From contig JABCZN010000002.1 of assembly GCA_013289665.1 (NCBI GenBank), positions 372,001-436,000 on the forward strand: DNA of 64,000 bases, given 5' to 3'. The position numbers were made by a program, and so were the translations under genes. Source of the stretch: Acidobacteriota bacterium (GTDB lineage Bacteria; Acidobacteriota; Terriglobia; Acidiferrales; UBA7541). Positions 44,839 to 52,298 of this stretch are shown here, piece by piece. Position 1 is the stretch's first letter. Each line of letters starts with the position of its first letter. Below the pieces are notes generated by a model. The model made no database searches. It was not told the DNA's origin and saw only the letters and a list, made by a program, of their open reading frames with translations.

Positions 44839-45513
44839 ATGGCGAATGTCTCCAAGCCCGACGAAACCCGCCGGCTGCGCTTCGGCCCCTTCTCGGTTGA
44901 TCTCCAGGCCGGCGAACTCTACCGCCGCCGAAAAAAAATCAAAGTGCAACTGCTCCCGCTGCAACTTCTCGGCGCATTGCTTGAAAAACCTGGCGAGGTA
45001 ATTACTCGTGAGGAGTTGAAATCGAAGTTGTGGGCGGCGGATACTTTCGTGGATTTCGAACACGGCCTGAACACCGCAATTAAGAAACTCCGCCAGGCAC
45101 TAGGCGACAACCCCGCCAAACCCGGCCTGATTGAAACGCTGCCAAAAAAAGGCTACCGCTTCATTGGCCGGCTGGAAGCGAATGGCGCAAAACCCCCAGC
45201 AGATCCTCCGCGAACGACCGCCTTGGCAGGAAAAATCTTTTCGGTTTTTGCAGAGGATGAGATCGAATGCGTCCTCGCACCCGCGGACAAAGCTTCCCTC
45301 GACGAGTGGCAGCGCCTCACGACCCTCGGCGATGACGTGGGTATCGCCATGATGATCACCAACAATCGCCTGCTGCTGATCGAGGTGGGCAAGCCCGTGC
45401 GCGCGCTCTCGGCCGACGGCCCCCAAGGCTGGCTAGAAGCCCGCATCCTCGAAGGCGAGCACTACGGCAAAACCGCTCTTCTCCCCAGCAAATCCCTCCG
45501 TGCTCCCAAGTAG
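44839..45513 (+). CDS. CadC-like winged-helix regulator without membrane segment
   Basis: A 224-residue protein. An OmpR/PhoB-type DNA-binding domain spans residues about 12-110: FGPFSVDLQAGELYRRRKKIKVQ, then PGEVITREELKSKLW and NTAIKKLRQALGD, ending ETLPKKGYRFIG, a hallmark of the CadC/acidobacterial winged-helix group. Most such proteins continue into a membrane segment and TPR or TolB part. Here a different soluble C-terminal region (residues 120-224) follows and is not recognised. A TATAGT box lies at 44815-44820. Its target genes are unknown; nothing in the 293-base gap before it (44546-44838) looks like a gene. Confidence 0.86.
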   Translation: MANVSKPDETRRLRFGPFSVDLQAGELYRRRKKIKVQLLPLQLLGALLEKPGEVITREELKSKLWAADTFVDFEHGLNTAIKKLRQALGDNPAKPGLIETLPKKGYRFIGRLEANGAKPPADPPRTTALAGKIFSVFAEDEIECVLAPADKASLDEWQRLTTLGDDVGIAMMITNNRLLLIEVGKPVRALSADGPQGWLEARILEGEHYGKTALLPSKSLRAPK

Positions 45514-45686
45514 CCTGGCTAGCGACCGCCCGTCTTCCGTCAGAAGCCAGACAAAATTGCCCTTCTCGGCCCATTTGTACGACACATCGGCGCTAGAATT
45601 TTTTGCCCCGGACATATGGCTTTCTGAAACCCGAAATGCCCGCTACGAGCACGTTCTTGTCAACGACACCACGAGACTTTTGCTTC

Positions 45687-46235
45687 TTAGCTTTCCGCGA
45701 CAACGGTAATCTCCGGCGCTCGTCTTTCCTTACGGTAGGCGCGAACTGTCTGCAAGATTTCCTGGTCCGAGACCTCGCCGATCCCTTTAACCGCCTCGGT
45801 CAGCGACTCCAGAAACTCCTTCTTCCAGCCCCGGCGTTTGCGGCCGCGAGGCAGATCCCGGTACAGGTCAGCCCGGACCATTTGCTCTTGGAGCTGTTTT
45901 CCGAGTGCCCGGAACGCTACGCCGACCTTTATGGGGTCCTCCTCGGCTGCAAGCCGGCATTGGAAGACGATGTAGTTCGGATTGTCTGACTCGAATTCCT
46001 TTTCCGATGCCAGGAAGACTTCCATCAGCTTGGACAAAACACTCGTGCGCATCCCCAACGACTCCTTCAGGCAGAACGCCACCTTGGCTACCATCAGGGT
46101 GTTTGTGTCGAAGAAGTGCGTTCCCTCAAACCGCCTGGGCTTCACAACGCCGAATTGGACCAGGTTTTGTAATTCCTTTGGTTCAATCTGCAGGACAGCG
46201 CTTGCCTGCTTCAGCTTTAACCATTGCTTGCGCAT
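45687..46235 (-). CDS. MerR-like DNA-binding protein of unknown function
   Basis: A 182-residue protein. Residues 5-60 look like a MerR-type winged helix (LKLKQASAVLQIEPKELQNLVQFG, then PRRFEGTHFFDTNTLMVAKV). The rest is a helical region rich in Glu, Lys and Arg that is not recognised, ending in KERRAPEITVVAES. GGAGGAG precedes the ATG and a 15-base palindrome covers the upstream promoter, so autoregulation is likely. No toxin-like partner follows in the 173 bases downstream. A regulator of an unlinked target or a stand-alone repressor are both possible. Confidence 0.68.
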   Translation of the reverse strand: MRKQWLKLKQASAVLQIEPKELQNLVQFGVVKPRRFEGTHFFDTNTLMVAKVAFCLKESLGMRTSVLSKLMEVFLASEKEFESDNPNYIVFQCRLAAEEDPIKVGVAFRALGKQLQEQMVRADLYRDLPRGRKRRGWKKEFLESLTEAVKGIGEVSDQEILQTVRAYRKERRAPEITVVAES

Positions 46236-46250
46236 GACTCCTCCATTAAC

Positions 46251-46285
46251 ATCTAACTATTAGATTGTATTAGGAGAAGTGTCAA
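46251..46285 (-). promoter_or_regulatory. Promoter and palindromic operator of the MerR-like gene
   Basis: On the minus strand a perfect -35 box TTGACA (46285-46280) and a weak TAATAG (46262-46257) are spaced by 17 bases. ATCTAA-TAG-TTAGAT (46265-46251) is a perfect 15-base palindrome covering the -10 box, 16 bases before the start codon, as expected for a repressor site. Confidence 0.6.
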
Positions 46286-46467
46286 GCGCCTGCCACTACT
46301 CGATAGACTACCTTGGCCATAGTTCAGGAACTTGGCTCAAGCTCTGGAGCTGGCTGCGGGTCAGCAGATCAAAACCGAAATTGAAAAGGAAGGACTTCCA
46401 GGAGATGTTACGCCTGCCTTGGGCATAGGAGTTCACTCCCCTTGTCAGAATCTGCAGACCGGCAGCT

Positions 46468-47691
46468 TTACTTGTTGCCGGCAGTCGCCGTCTTCGCCGC
46501 CTCGGAAAGCTTCATCACCAGCACCTGCCCATTGGAATGGAACGATCCTCCCGTCGCGGTCGTGGCCTCCTGCATCGGTTGCTTCGGCAAGAAGTGCGCA
46601 ACCTCCGCGACAAATCCCGTGCTTAGAAGCGTCTTCCGGACATAATCCCGCTCCAAATCAATGTCCGGATCGATCTTGTGCGTCAGCCCATTATTCCGCC
46701 TGTCTTTCTCAAATCCAATGTCGTGCGTCGCCGCCCCCACCCACAGCATCTGCCCGTTCACCGTGAAAGGCGCCTTCCAGATCCGCAAGTGATTCCGCGA
46801 AGCTACCACGGTAATCGGTTCGGCGTGCGCCCATCCATAATCCTGCGGCCGCCCAAACAGATACAGTTGGCTCATCGGCATCGTCAGGTAGGATTCCTTC
46901 GACATACTGGCAATGAATCCTGCCAGCACGGTCTCTTGCACGCCGGCGTCTACCTTCACCCATCCGGCAGTAGTGAACACTTTCTTCATCTGATCCTCGT
47001 CGCCCAGAATCAGAAAATTCACCATGTCGCCCGCATTTCCATTTTTGTCGCCAATCCGCCGGGGAATTCTCTCAAACAAACTGTTGTCCACGCCGGGAAT
47101 CGTCGAAACCTCCTTGGCCACTTCGCGCGGCGCGGAAGAATCGGCGGCATAAACCTCCACATTCACCTGGTACGAACCTGTCCCCGTATCCAGTTCCGAT
47201 TGGTTGATTCCGAGCGCCAGCTTACCGCTTACCGGCGCCACCATCTCCTTCTTCGCGCCGATCAGAAAAGCCTGCACAATATCCGCATCCCCGATTCTTC
47301 CGATCACCGCGCCACGCCCCGCGTCGTTGTACGGCAGAATGCGAATCAGGTCTTTGAACCCCCGCGTCAATCCGTCCGGGCCATTGTCCGCCTTGGCATC
47401 CGCATACCGCAGCGAACCTTCCGCGGTCACCAGTATCCGCTGCCCCGGCTCCAGGCTGATTCCCGTTTCCACCCAGACTTTTTCTCCCTCGAGCGTGAAA
47501 CTCTTCGTCTGGATCAGCTTGCCGCCATCTGCGGCCGCCGCCGGATTTGCTCCGGTTTTGGGTGCAAGCTGTTGTGATTGGGTCCCACCCTCGCGGCCAG
47601 CAGATTGGGCCAAAGCGGGGATTGCGGGCGAAAGGAATGACTGTAGGAACGCGGCAGACAGGAACATTCCCAAATGAGCCTTGCTGTTCAT
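46468..47691 (-). CDS. Secreted protein with PA-IL-like and LssY C-terminal domains
   Basis: A 407-residue protein with a signal peptide (about residues 1-29, ending IPALAQ). Residues about 65-185 resemble the LecA/PA-IL sugar-binding fold (VWVETGISLEPGQRILVTAEG, then GAVIGRIGD and LALGINQSEL). Residues about 215-380 fit the LssY C-terminal domain: GDMVNFLILGDEDQMKKVFTTAGWV, LYLFGRPQDYGWA, MLWVGAATHDIGFE and LTHKIDPDIDLERDYV. Function is unknown; LssY was linked to Legionella secretion only by name. The ATG at 47691 is preceded by GAGGAG six bases away. Confidence 0.8.
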   Translation of the reverse strand: MNSKAHLGMFLSAAFLQSFLSPAIPALAQSAGREGGTQSQQLAPKTGANPAAAADGGKLIQTKSFTLEGEKVWVETGISLEPGQRILVTAEGSLRYADAKADNGPDGLTRGFKDLIRILPYNDAGRGAVIGRIGDADIVQAFLIGAKKEMVAPVSGKLALGINQSELDTGTGSYQVNVEVYAADSSAPREVAKEVSTIPGVDNSLFERIPRRIGDKNGNAGDMVNFLILGDEDQMKKVFTTAGWVKVDAGVQETVLAGFIASMSKESYLTMPMSQLYLFGRPQDYGWAHAEPITVVASRNHLRIWKAPFTVNGQMLWVGAATHDIGFEKDRRNNGLTHKIDPDIDLERDYVRKTLLSTGFVAEVAHFLPKQPMQEATTATGGSFHSNGQVLVMKLSEAAKTATAGNK

Positions 47692-48054
47692 CAAAAACTC
47701 CTCGAACGGGCGGGTGCTCCCCCCTTTTCCTAACAGAAGGGTTGATACTTCCGCAAGCCGGGGAGTTGCCTTTCGCCTCCGGACGGTTGTTTCGCCCCGC
47801 GCCTGCTAGAAAGGAAACCCTCCCCCAGACAACGCGTTCAGCACCCCGTCTCATCCACTAATAGTAGGATTGCCCGCACGTTAGGGAATCCCCACATCCT
47901 TGACTACCAAGGGGAGCGCCTGTACATTGACAAAAGGCTGCGACACCGCGATTCGTGAATGTCTGTATCCACAGGGGATACCGCCATCCAAGACTCATGA
48001 GCCGGCCATACCGTTCCGCCTAGAGTGGCAGACTGCCGTGTGCGCCAAGACCAG
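47692..48054. other. Divergent intergenic region
   Basis: These 363 bases separate the LssY-domain gene (minus) from the next plus-strand gene. A TTGACA box lies at 47927-47932, but no good -10 box is found at 16-18 bases from it. TATCC and GGATA at 47966-47980 form a short inverted repeat. No gene is supported here. Confidence 0.4.
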
Positions 48055-49641
48055 ATGATCTTCAAGCACTTCGAAAAGCTCAGTATTGGACTGTTGTCGC
48101 TCGTCGTCTGGACCACGGCGGCGCGGGCCCAGGCGCCAATCCCCCGCCAACGCCCCCACGTCGCCCCAGTCACCAACATCACCGTGGACGGCAACGAGGC
48201 CATGTTCACCACCATGTGCGCTCTCTACGCCTCCGGTTTTGAAAGCGACGTCAGCACCGACAACTGGTCCGCCTTCCGCTCTCAAATGCGCGACCGACTG
48301 CTGAAGCAGCAAGGCCCCGCCGTCGACGCTGTTCGCCAGTTCTACCGCCAGCATGAATCGCGCAACAGTGCGGAAATGCTCTCCCGCTACGTCTGGTTTG
48401 GCATCGTCTCCGGCCCCGCGCCAAAGTTCCAGCCCGCCCTCCGCCGCGACGAACTTCCTCCCGATATGCTGACCCTTGAGGGCTTCAGCGAAATTCTGTC
48501 CCTTTACTACACCGAGCAGCACATCGGCCAGCTCTGGCGCCAGGTCCAGCCCATCTACAACCAGGAAATCGAACGCCTCCACGACCCCATCTCAGAAATC
48601 GTCCTGGTGGCGAACTCCTACTTGCGTGAGTTGAACAATCCCGGCCAACTGCGCACGTTCTCGATCATCGTCGAGCCGCTCGTCGGCCGCATCACCAACG
48701 TTCGCAATTTCGGTGACCATTACGCGATTATCCTAAGCGGCAGTGAGGACATCCCCACCGATGTCGTCCGCCACGCCTTCCTCCATTTCCTGCTCGACCC
48801 GCTCCCGCTCATGTATCCCCACATCATCGCCGTGAAGCGCCCGGTCTATGAACTGGCCGCCAAGGCACCCCGGCTTTCACCCGACCTTCAGGATGACTTT
48901 CCCTCCTGGTTCGCAGAGTGCACCGTCCGCGCCGTGGAATTAAAGCTCAAGCGGATGTCGCCAAGCGAACGCGAAGTGGCCCTCAGCACCAACGATGCCG
49001 ACGGCTACGCGCTGGTGCGCCCCCTTTTCAAGGGCCTCGCCGATTTCGAAAAAAACGAGCCATCCATGCGCAACTATTTCCCCGAGTTGGTGCGCAATAT
49101 GGATGTAAAGGCCGAAGTAGCTCGCGCGGCCTCGCTCAAATTTGCTCCGGAAGCATCTTCCGAGCAATCCGAACAGCTCGGCGCCGAAGCTCTCAATCGC
49201 AAACGCCGGATCACCCCGGCAACTCTGCCGGATGATCCCGGCACCATCGCGCAGCTCACCGATGGCGAACGCTTCATCGCCGACCGGAACCCGCGCGCCG
49301 CCGAGGCCGCCTTCAAGAATGTCCTCGCAAAGTATCCCGACCAGATTCGCGCGTGGTACGGGCTCGGGCTAGTCGCGCTTCTAGATCACGACGGTCCGCG
49401 CGCCAAGCAAGTATTCGGCCGCCTCACCACGGGGGATCATGCCGCAACCCGGGACCCGATGGTTCTGGCATGGTCCCACGTCTACCTGGCAAGAGTTTTG
49501 GACGAAGAAGGCCAACTCGAGCAGTCAAAATCAGAGTATCAGGCAGCACTCGCGGTCGAGGGAGCCCCGGTGAAGGCCCAGCAAGCTGCCCAGACAGAAC
49601 TGGGTAACTTGAATCTCAGGAAATCCGCGGAACGGCCGTAA
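48055..49641 (+). CDS. Secreted TPR protein with degenerate peptidase-like N-terminus
   Basis: A 528-residue protein. Its signal peptide is MIFKHFEKLSIGLLSLVVWT (cleaved near ARAQA). Residues 30-350 form a helical region with RHAFLHFLLDPL at about residue 243, positioned like the HEXXH helix of gluzincin-type peptidases but lacking the Glu and second His, so it is unlikely to be an active metalloprotease. TPR-like repeats occupy residues about 400-528 (FIADRNPRAAEAAFKNVLAKYP, then YLARVLDEEGQLEQSKSEYQAAL). The frame opens 30 bases earlier with GTG; ATG 48055 is preferred for the signal peptide. The next gene, also a secreted TPR protein, starts 29 bases on. Confidence 0.72.
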   Translation: MIFKHFEKLSIGLLSLVVWTTAARAQAPIPRQRPHVAPVTNITVDGNEAMFTTMCALYASGFESDVSTDNWSAFRSQMRDRLLKQQGPAVDAVRQFYRQHESRNSAEMLSRYVWFGIVSGPAPKFQPALRRDELPPDMLTLEGFSEILSLYYTEQHIGQLWRQVQPIYNQEIERLHDPISEIVLVANSYLRELNNPGQLRTFSIIVEPLVGRITNVRNFGDHYAIILSGSEDIPTDVVRHAFLHFLLDPLPLMYPHIIAVKRPVYELAAKAPRLSPDLQDDFPSWFAECTVRAVELKLKRMSPSEREVALSTNDADGYALVRPLFKGLADFEKNEPSMRNYFPELVRNMDVKAEVARAASLKFAPEASSEQSEQLGAEALNRKRRITPATLPDDPGTIAQLTDGERFIADRNPRAAEAAFKNVLAKYPDQIRAWYGLGLVALLDHDGPRAKQVFGRLTTGDHAATRDPMVLAWSHVYLARVLDEEGQLEQSKSEYQAALAVEGAPVKAQQAAQTELGNLNLRKSAERP

Positions 49642-49670
49642 GACGAGCTAAAACGGAGGACGGAAACGCT

Positions 49671-50531
49671 ATGAAAAGGTCAGTGCAACTGGCAGCGATG
49701 ATTTTCGCGGGAGCGATTCTACTCTCCGGGGCGCGCGTGTCCGCCCAGGGCAGCCAGCAGTCCGCCCCCACTCTGAATCCCGAGAAAAAACAGGACAAGC
49801 CCCAGGAAGTAACTCCTCTCACGCTGGACAACGCTCCGCCGCCAGTGAGCGCCGAGGAAGACGCTGCCATCCAGGCCTTCCGCAGCACCCCCGTCACCGA
49901 CTTGGCCAAAAAGGACCAACTCGGCGAAGAGTTCCTGCAAAAGTACCAGCAGAGCCGCTATCGCTCCGAAGTGTACTCCCTTCTTGTTCGCGGCTACCTC
50001 AGCCTCGGGCAGATAGAAAAAATGGAATCTGCTGGCGACAAGGAAATCGAACTGAACCCTAACGACGCTCAGACTCTCGCCATTGTGGGCTCAACGCTTC
50101 CCCGGGTGATGAATGCCGGCACCCCTGACCCTCAGAAACGCCTGGACAAGGCCGAACAATATTCCAGGAAGGCCCTGGAAGTTCTGCCCACGCTCGCGAA
50201 GCCCGCCGAACTGAGCGATGCGGATTTTCTCAGGGCCAAAGATCAGACCTCCGCTCTCGCTTACAGTGGCCTCGGACTCGTCGCCTTCCGCCGCTCGAAA
50301 TTTGCTGAAGCGATTTCCAATTTCGAGCAAGCCGTCAAGCTGGACCCCGTTCCGGATGCCGTGAATTTCTACCTGCTGGGCCTCTCGAATGAAAAAACCT
50401 CCCATTTCGACGAAGCGGTTTCCGCTTTCACGAAATGTGCCGCCGTTCCCGGCGGCTTGCAGGCCACATGCAAAACCGGCGCGGACGAAGCAAAGAAGAT
50501 GGCCACCACGCAGTTAAGCGCACCCAAGTAA
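49671..50531 (+). CDS. Exported tetratricopeptide repeat protein
   Basis: A 286-residue protein with a signal peptide (about residues 1-26, LAAMIFAGAILLSGARVSAQ). TPR-like repeats follow: GYLSLGQIEKMESAGDKEIEL, LDKAEQYSRKALEVLP, then SALAYSGLGLVAFRRSKFAEAISNFEQAVKLDP and FDEAVSAFTKCAAVPG. GGAGG lies 13 bases before the ATG. TPR proteins bind other proteins; the partner is unknown. It is close behind another secreted TPR protein and 28 bases before rnc, so the run may be one transcript. Confidence 0.8.
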   Translation: MKRSVQLAAMIFAGAILLSGARVSAQGSQQSAPTLNPEKKQDKPQEVTPLTLDNAPPPVSAEEDAAIQAFRSTPVTDLAKKDQLGEEFLQKYQQSRYRSEVYSLLVRGYLSLGQIEKMESAGDKEIELNPNDAQTLAIVGSTLPRVMNAGTPDPQKRLDKAEQYSRKALEVLPTLAKPAELSDADFLRAKDQTSALAYSGLGLVAFRRSKFAEAISNFEQAVKLDPVPDAVNFYLLGLSNEKTSHFDEAVSAFTKCAAVPGGLQATCKTGADEAKKMATTQLSAPK

Positions 50532-50559
50532 GTTCTCCGTGCCGCGGCACGGCAGATGA

Positions 50560-51336
50560 ATGGAAACCATGGCCCGCGGAGATGATGACCGGTTGATGGA
50601 ACGCCTCGGGTACTCCTTTCGCGACCCGCTCTTGTTGGACCGCGCCCTGACGCACAGTTCCGCGGTCCCCGAGCTTCGCGCCGCGCGCGGCGAGGACATC
50701 GCCTTCGCCGCCTCCGTCGTGCAGGACAACGAGCGGCTGGAATTCCTCGGCGACGCCGTGCTGGAACTCCTCACCAGCGAATATCTGCTGCTGAATTATC
50801 CGGAGTGGACCGAGGGACAACTGTCGAAAAGTCGCGCGCGTATCGTAAACGCCCACTCTCTTGAGATTGCCGCGCGCGGTTTGCAGCTGGGCATTCACCT
50901 GCGCCTCGGCCGCGGCGAGGAAAAAACCGGCGGGCGCGATAAGCCGGCACTCCTGGCAGATGCCTTCGAAGCAATCGTCGCCGCCATGTATCTCGATGGA
51001 GGACTGGCTCCGGCCCGCAATTTACTCAAACGCACGGTCTTTGAGCAGGCGCTCGAAGACGGTGATCGCATTTCGGAATCGGACCGCAAGAGCGCTCTAC
51101 AGGAATTTCTGCAAGCAAAGGGCGATCAGCCCGCCGAGTACCGGCTGGCGGGAGAGACCGGCCCGGACCACCAGAAGACCTTTCGCGTGGAAGTCTGGGT
51201 AAAAGGCGAATTGATGTCCAGCGCGGAAGGCACCACCAAGAAAGAAGCGGAGCAAAAAGCCGCCCGCAGCGCGCTCGATAAGTTATTGCAGGCCGAAGCG
51301 AACCAGGGGGAAGAGGTTGGACCGAATGCCGGATGA
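50560..51336 (+). CDS. rnc: Ribonuclease III
   Basis: A 258-residue double-strand-specific endoribonuclease for rRNA and mRNA processing. The signature NERLEFLGDAVLE lies at residues 57-69 and the second acidic site in DAFEAIVAAMYLDGG. A double-stranded RNA-binding domain spans about residues 175-245 (SALQEFLQAKGDQPAEYRLA ... GTTKKEAEQKAARSAL). Residues about 37-56 form an insertion between the ALTHSSAV helix and the signature that E. coli RNase III lacks. The lepB start lies within its last codons. Confidence 0.95.
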   Translation: METMARGDDDRLMERLGYSFRDPLLLDRALTHSSAVPELRAARGEDIAFAASVVQDNERLEFLGDAVLELLTSEYLLLNYPEWTEGQLSKSRARIVNAHSLEIAARGLQLGIHLRLGRGEEKTGGRDKPALLADAFEAIVAAMYLDGGLAPARNLLKRTVFEQALEDGDRISESDRKSALQEFLQAKGDQPAEYRLAGETGPDHQKTFRVEVWVKGELMSSAEGTTKKEAEQKAARSALDKLLQAEANQGEEVGPNAG

Positions 51337-52150
51337 AACGCTCGCTCACGACCCGCTGACAGTCGCGCCAGAGCCCGTGGCATCGGCGCGGACAACCGAA
51401 TCGGCGCACGAAAACTACACCACCCTTTCAGAATATCTCGAATCTCTCCTGGTGACCGTAATTCTCGCCCTCTTCGGTACAAGTTTCGTCGTCCAGGCCT
51501 TCAAGATTCCTTCCCCTTCGATGGAGCGCACCCTGCTTGTCGGTGATCATCTCCTCGTCAACAAATTCATCTTCGGCGGCCGCGGGCATTGGTACGAAAA
51601 ATTTCTTCCTTACCGCGACCTCCAGCGCGGCGACATCATCGTTTTCAAATATCCCTACCAGGATCATCCGCATTTCGTGAAGCGTGTCATCGGTTTGCCT
51701 GGCGACCATCTGAAGCTTGTGGATCAGCAGGTCTTCATAAACGGCAAGCCCCTCAATGAACCGTACGTCGTCCACGATCCCGCCTCGGGCTACGATCCGT
51801 TGAATTACACTTTTCCGCCTCCCAGCAATCAATTATTCATTCCGCCCGTACAGGTCGAGTGGGCCCGCGAAATCCGAAACTACATTCAGGGCGACGAGCT
51901 CGTCGTACCTCCCGGCAAGTATTTCGCCATGGGCGATAACCGCGACCACAGCTCCGACAGCCGCTACTGGGGCTTTGTCGACCGCGAAGCCATCATGGGC
52001 CGCCCCTTCCTCATCTACTGGTCGGTGGACGCCAACGGCAACGATTATTCCGAGTCCTCCTTCGGCCAGCGCCTCCTCGCCATTTTCGACACCATCACCC
52101 ATCTTCCCGCGCGCACCCGCTGGAGCCGCATGCTCCATACTGTCCATTAA
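51326..52150 (+). CDS. lepB: Signal peptidase I
   Basis: A 274-residue membrane protease that cleaves signal peptides on the outer face of the inner membrane. The membrane segment is at about residues 38-59. Catalytic Ser is S65 in IPSPSMERTLLVGD and the general-base Lys is K119 in FVKRVIGLPGD. The conserved GDNRDHSSDSR box lies near residue 204. ATG 51326 overlaps rnc by 11 bases; a TTG three codons earlier is possible. The rnc-lepB pair is a common arrangement, though usually lepB precedes rnc. Confidence 0.95.
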   Translation: MPDETLAHDPLTVAPEPVASARTTESAHENYTTLSEYLESLLVTVILALFGTSFVVQAFKIPSPSMERTLLVGDHLLVNKFIFGGRGHWYEKFLPYRDLQRGDIIVFKYPYQDHPHFVKRVIGLPGDHLKLVDQQVFINGKPLNEPYVVHDPASGYDPLNYTFPPPSNQLFIPPVQVEWAREIRNYIQGDELVVPPGKYFAMGDNRDHSSDSRYWGFVDREAIMGRPFLIYWSVDANGNDYSESSFGQRLLAIFDTITHLPARTRWSRMLHTVH

Positions 52151-52298
52151 CCTCTCTTGCCATCCAGGAGGCCCGCCTTTCTAGCCTTGCGAAAACTCCT
52201 GGTGCTTCTATCCCCGCCCCGGCCAGAAATCTGGTTCCACACCTGCAATTTCCGATGACCCTGTTTTTTTCCCGCCTCTTTTGAGAAACTTCAACGGC

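Noticed and set aside
45433-45615. 60-codon minus-strand frame after the MerR-like gene as a toxin partner
   Set aside because: It is antisense to the 3' end of the winged-helix gene, starts 72 bases after the MerR-like stop without a ribosome site, and resembles no toxin family.
46332-46766. 144-codon plus-strand frame
   Set aside because: Most of it is antisense to the LssY-domain gene, and the product is Ser/Pro-rich low complexity.
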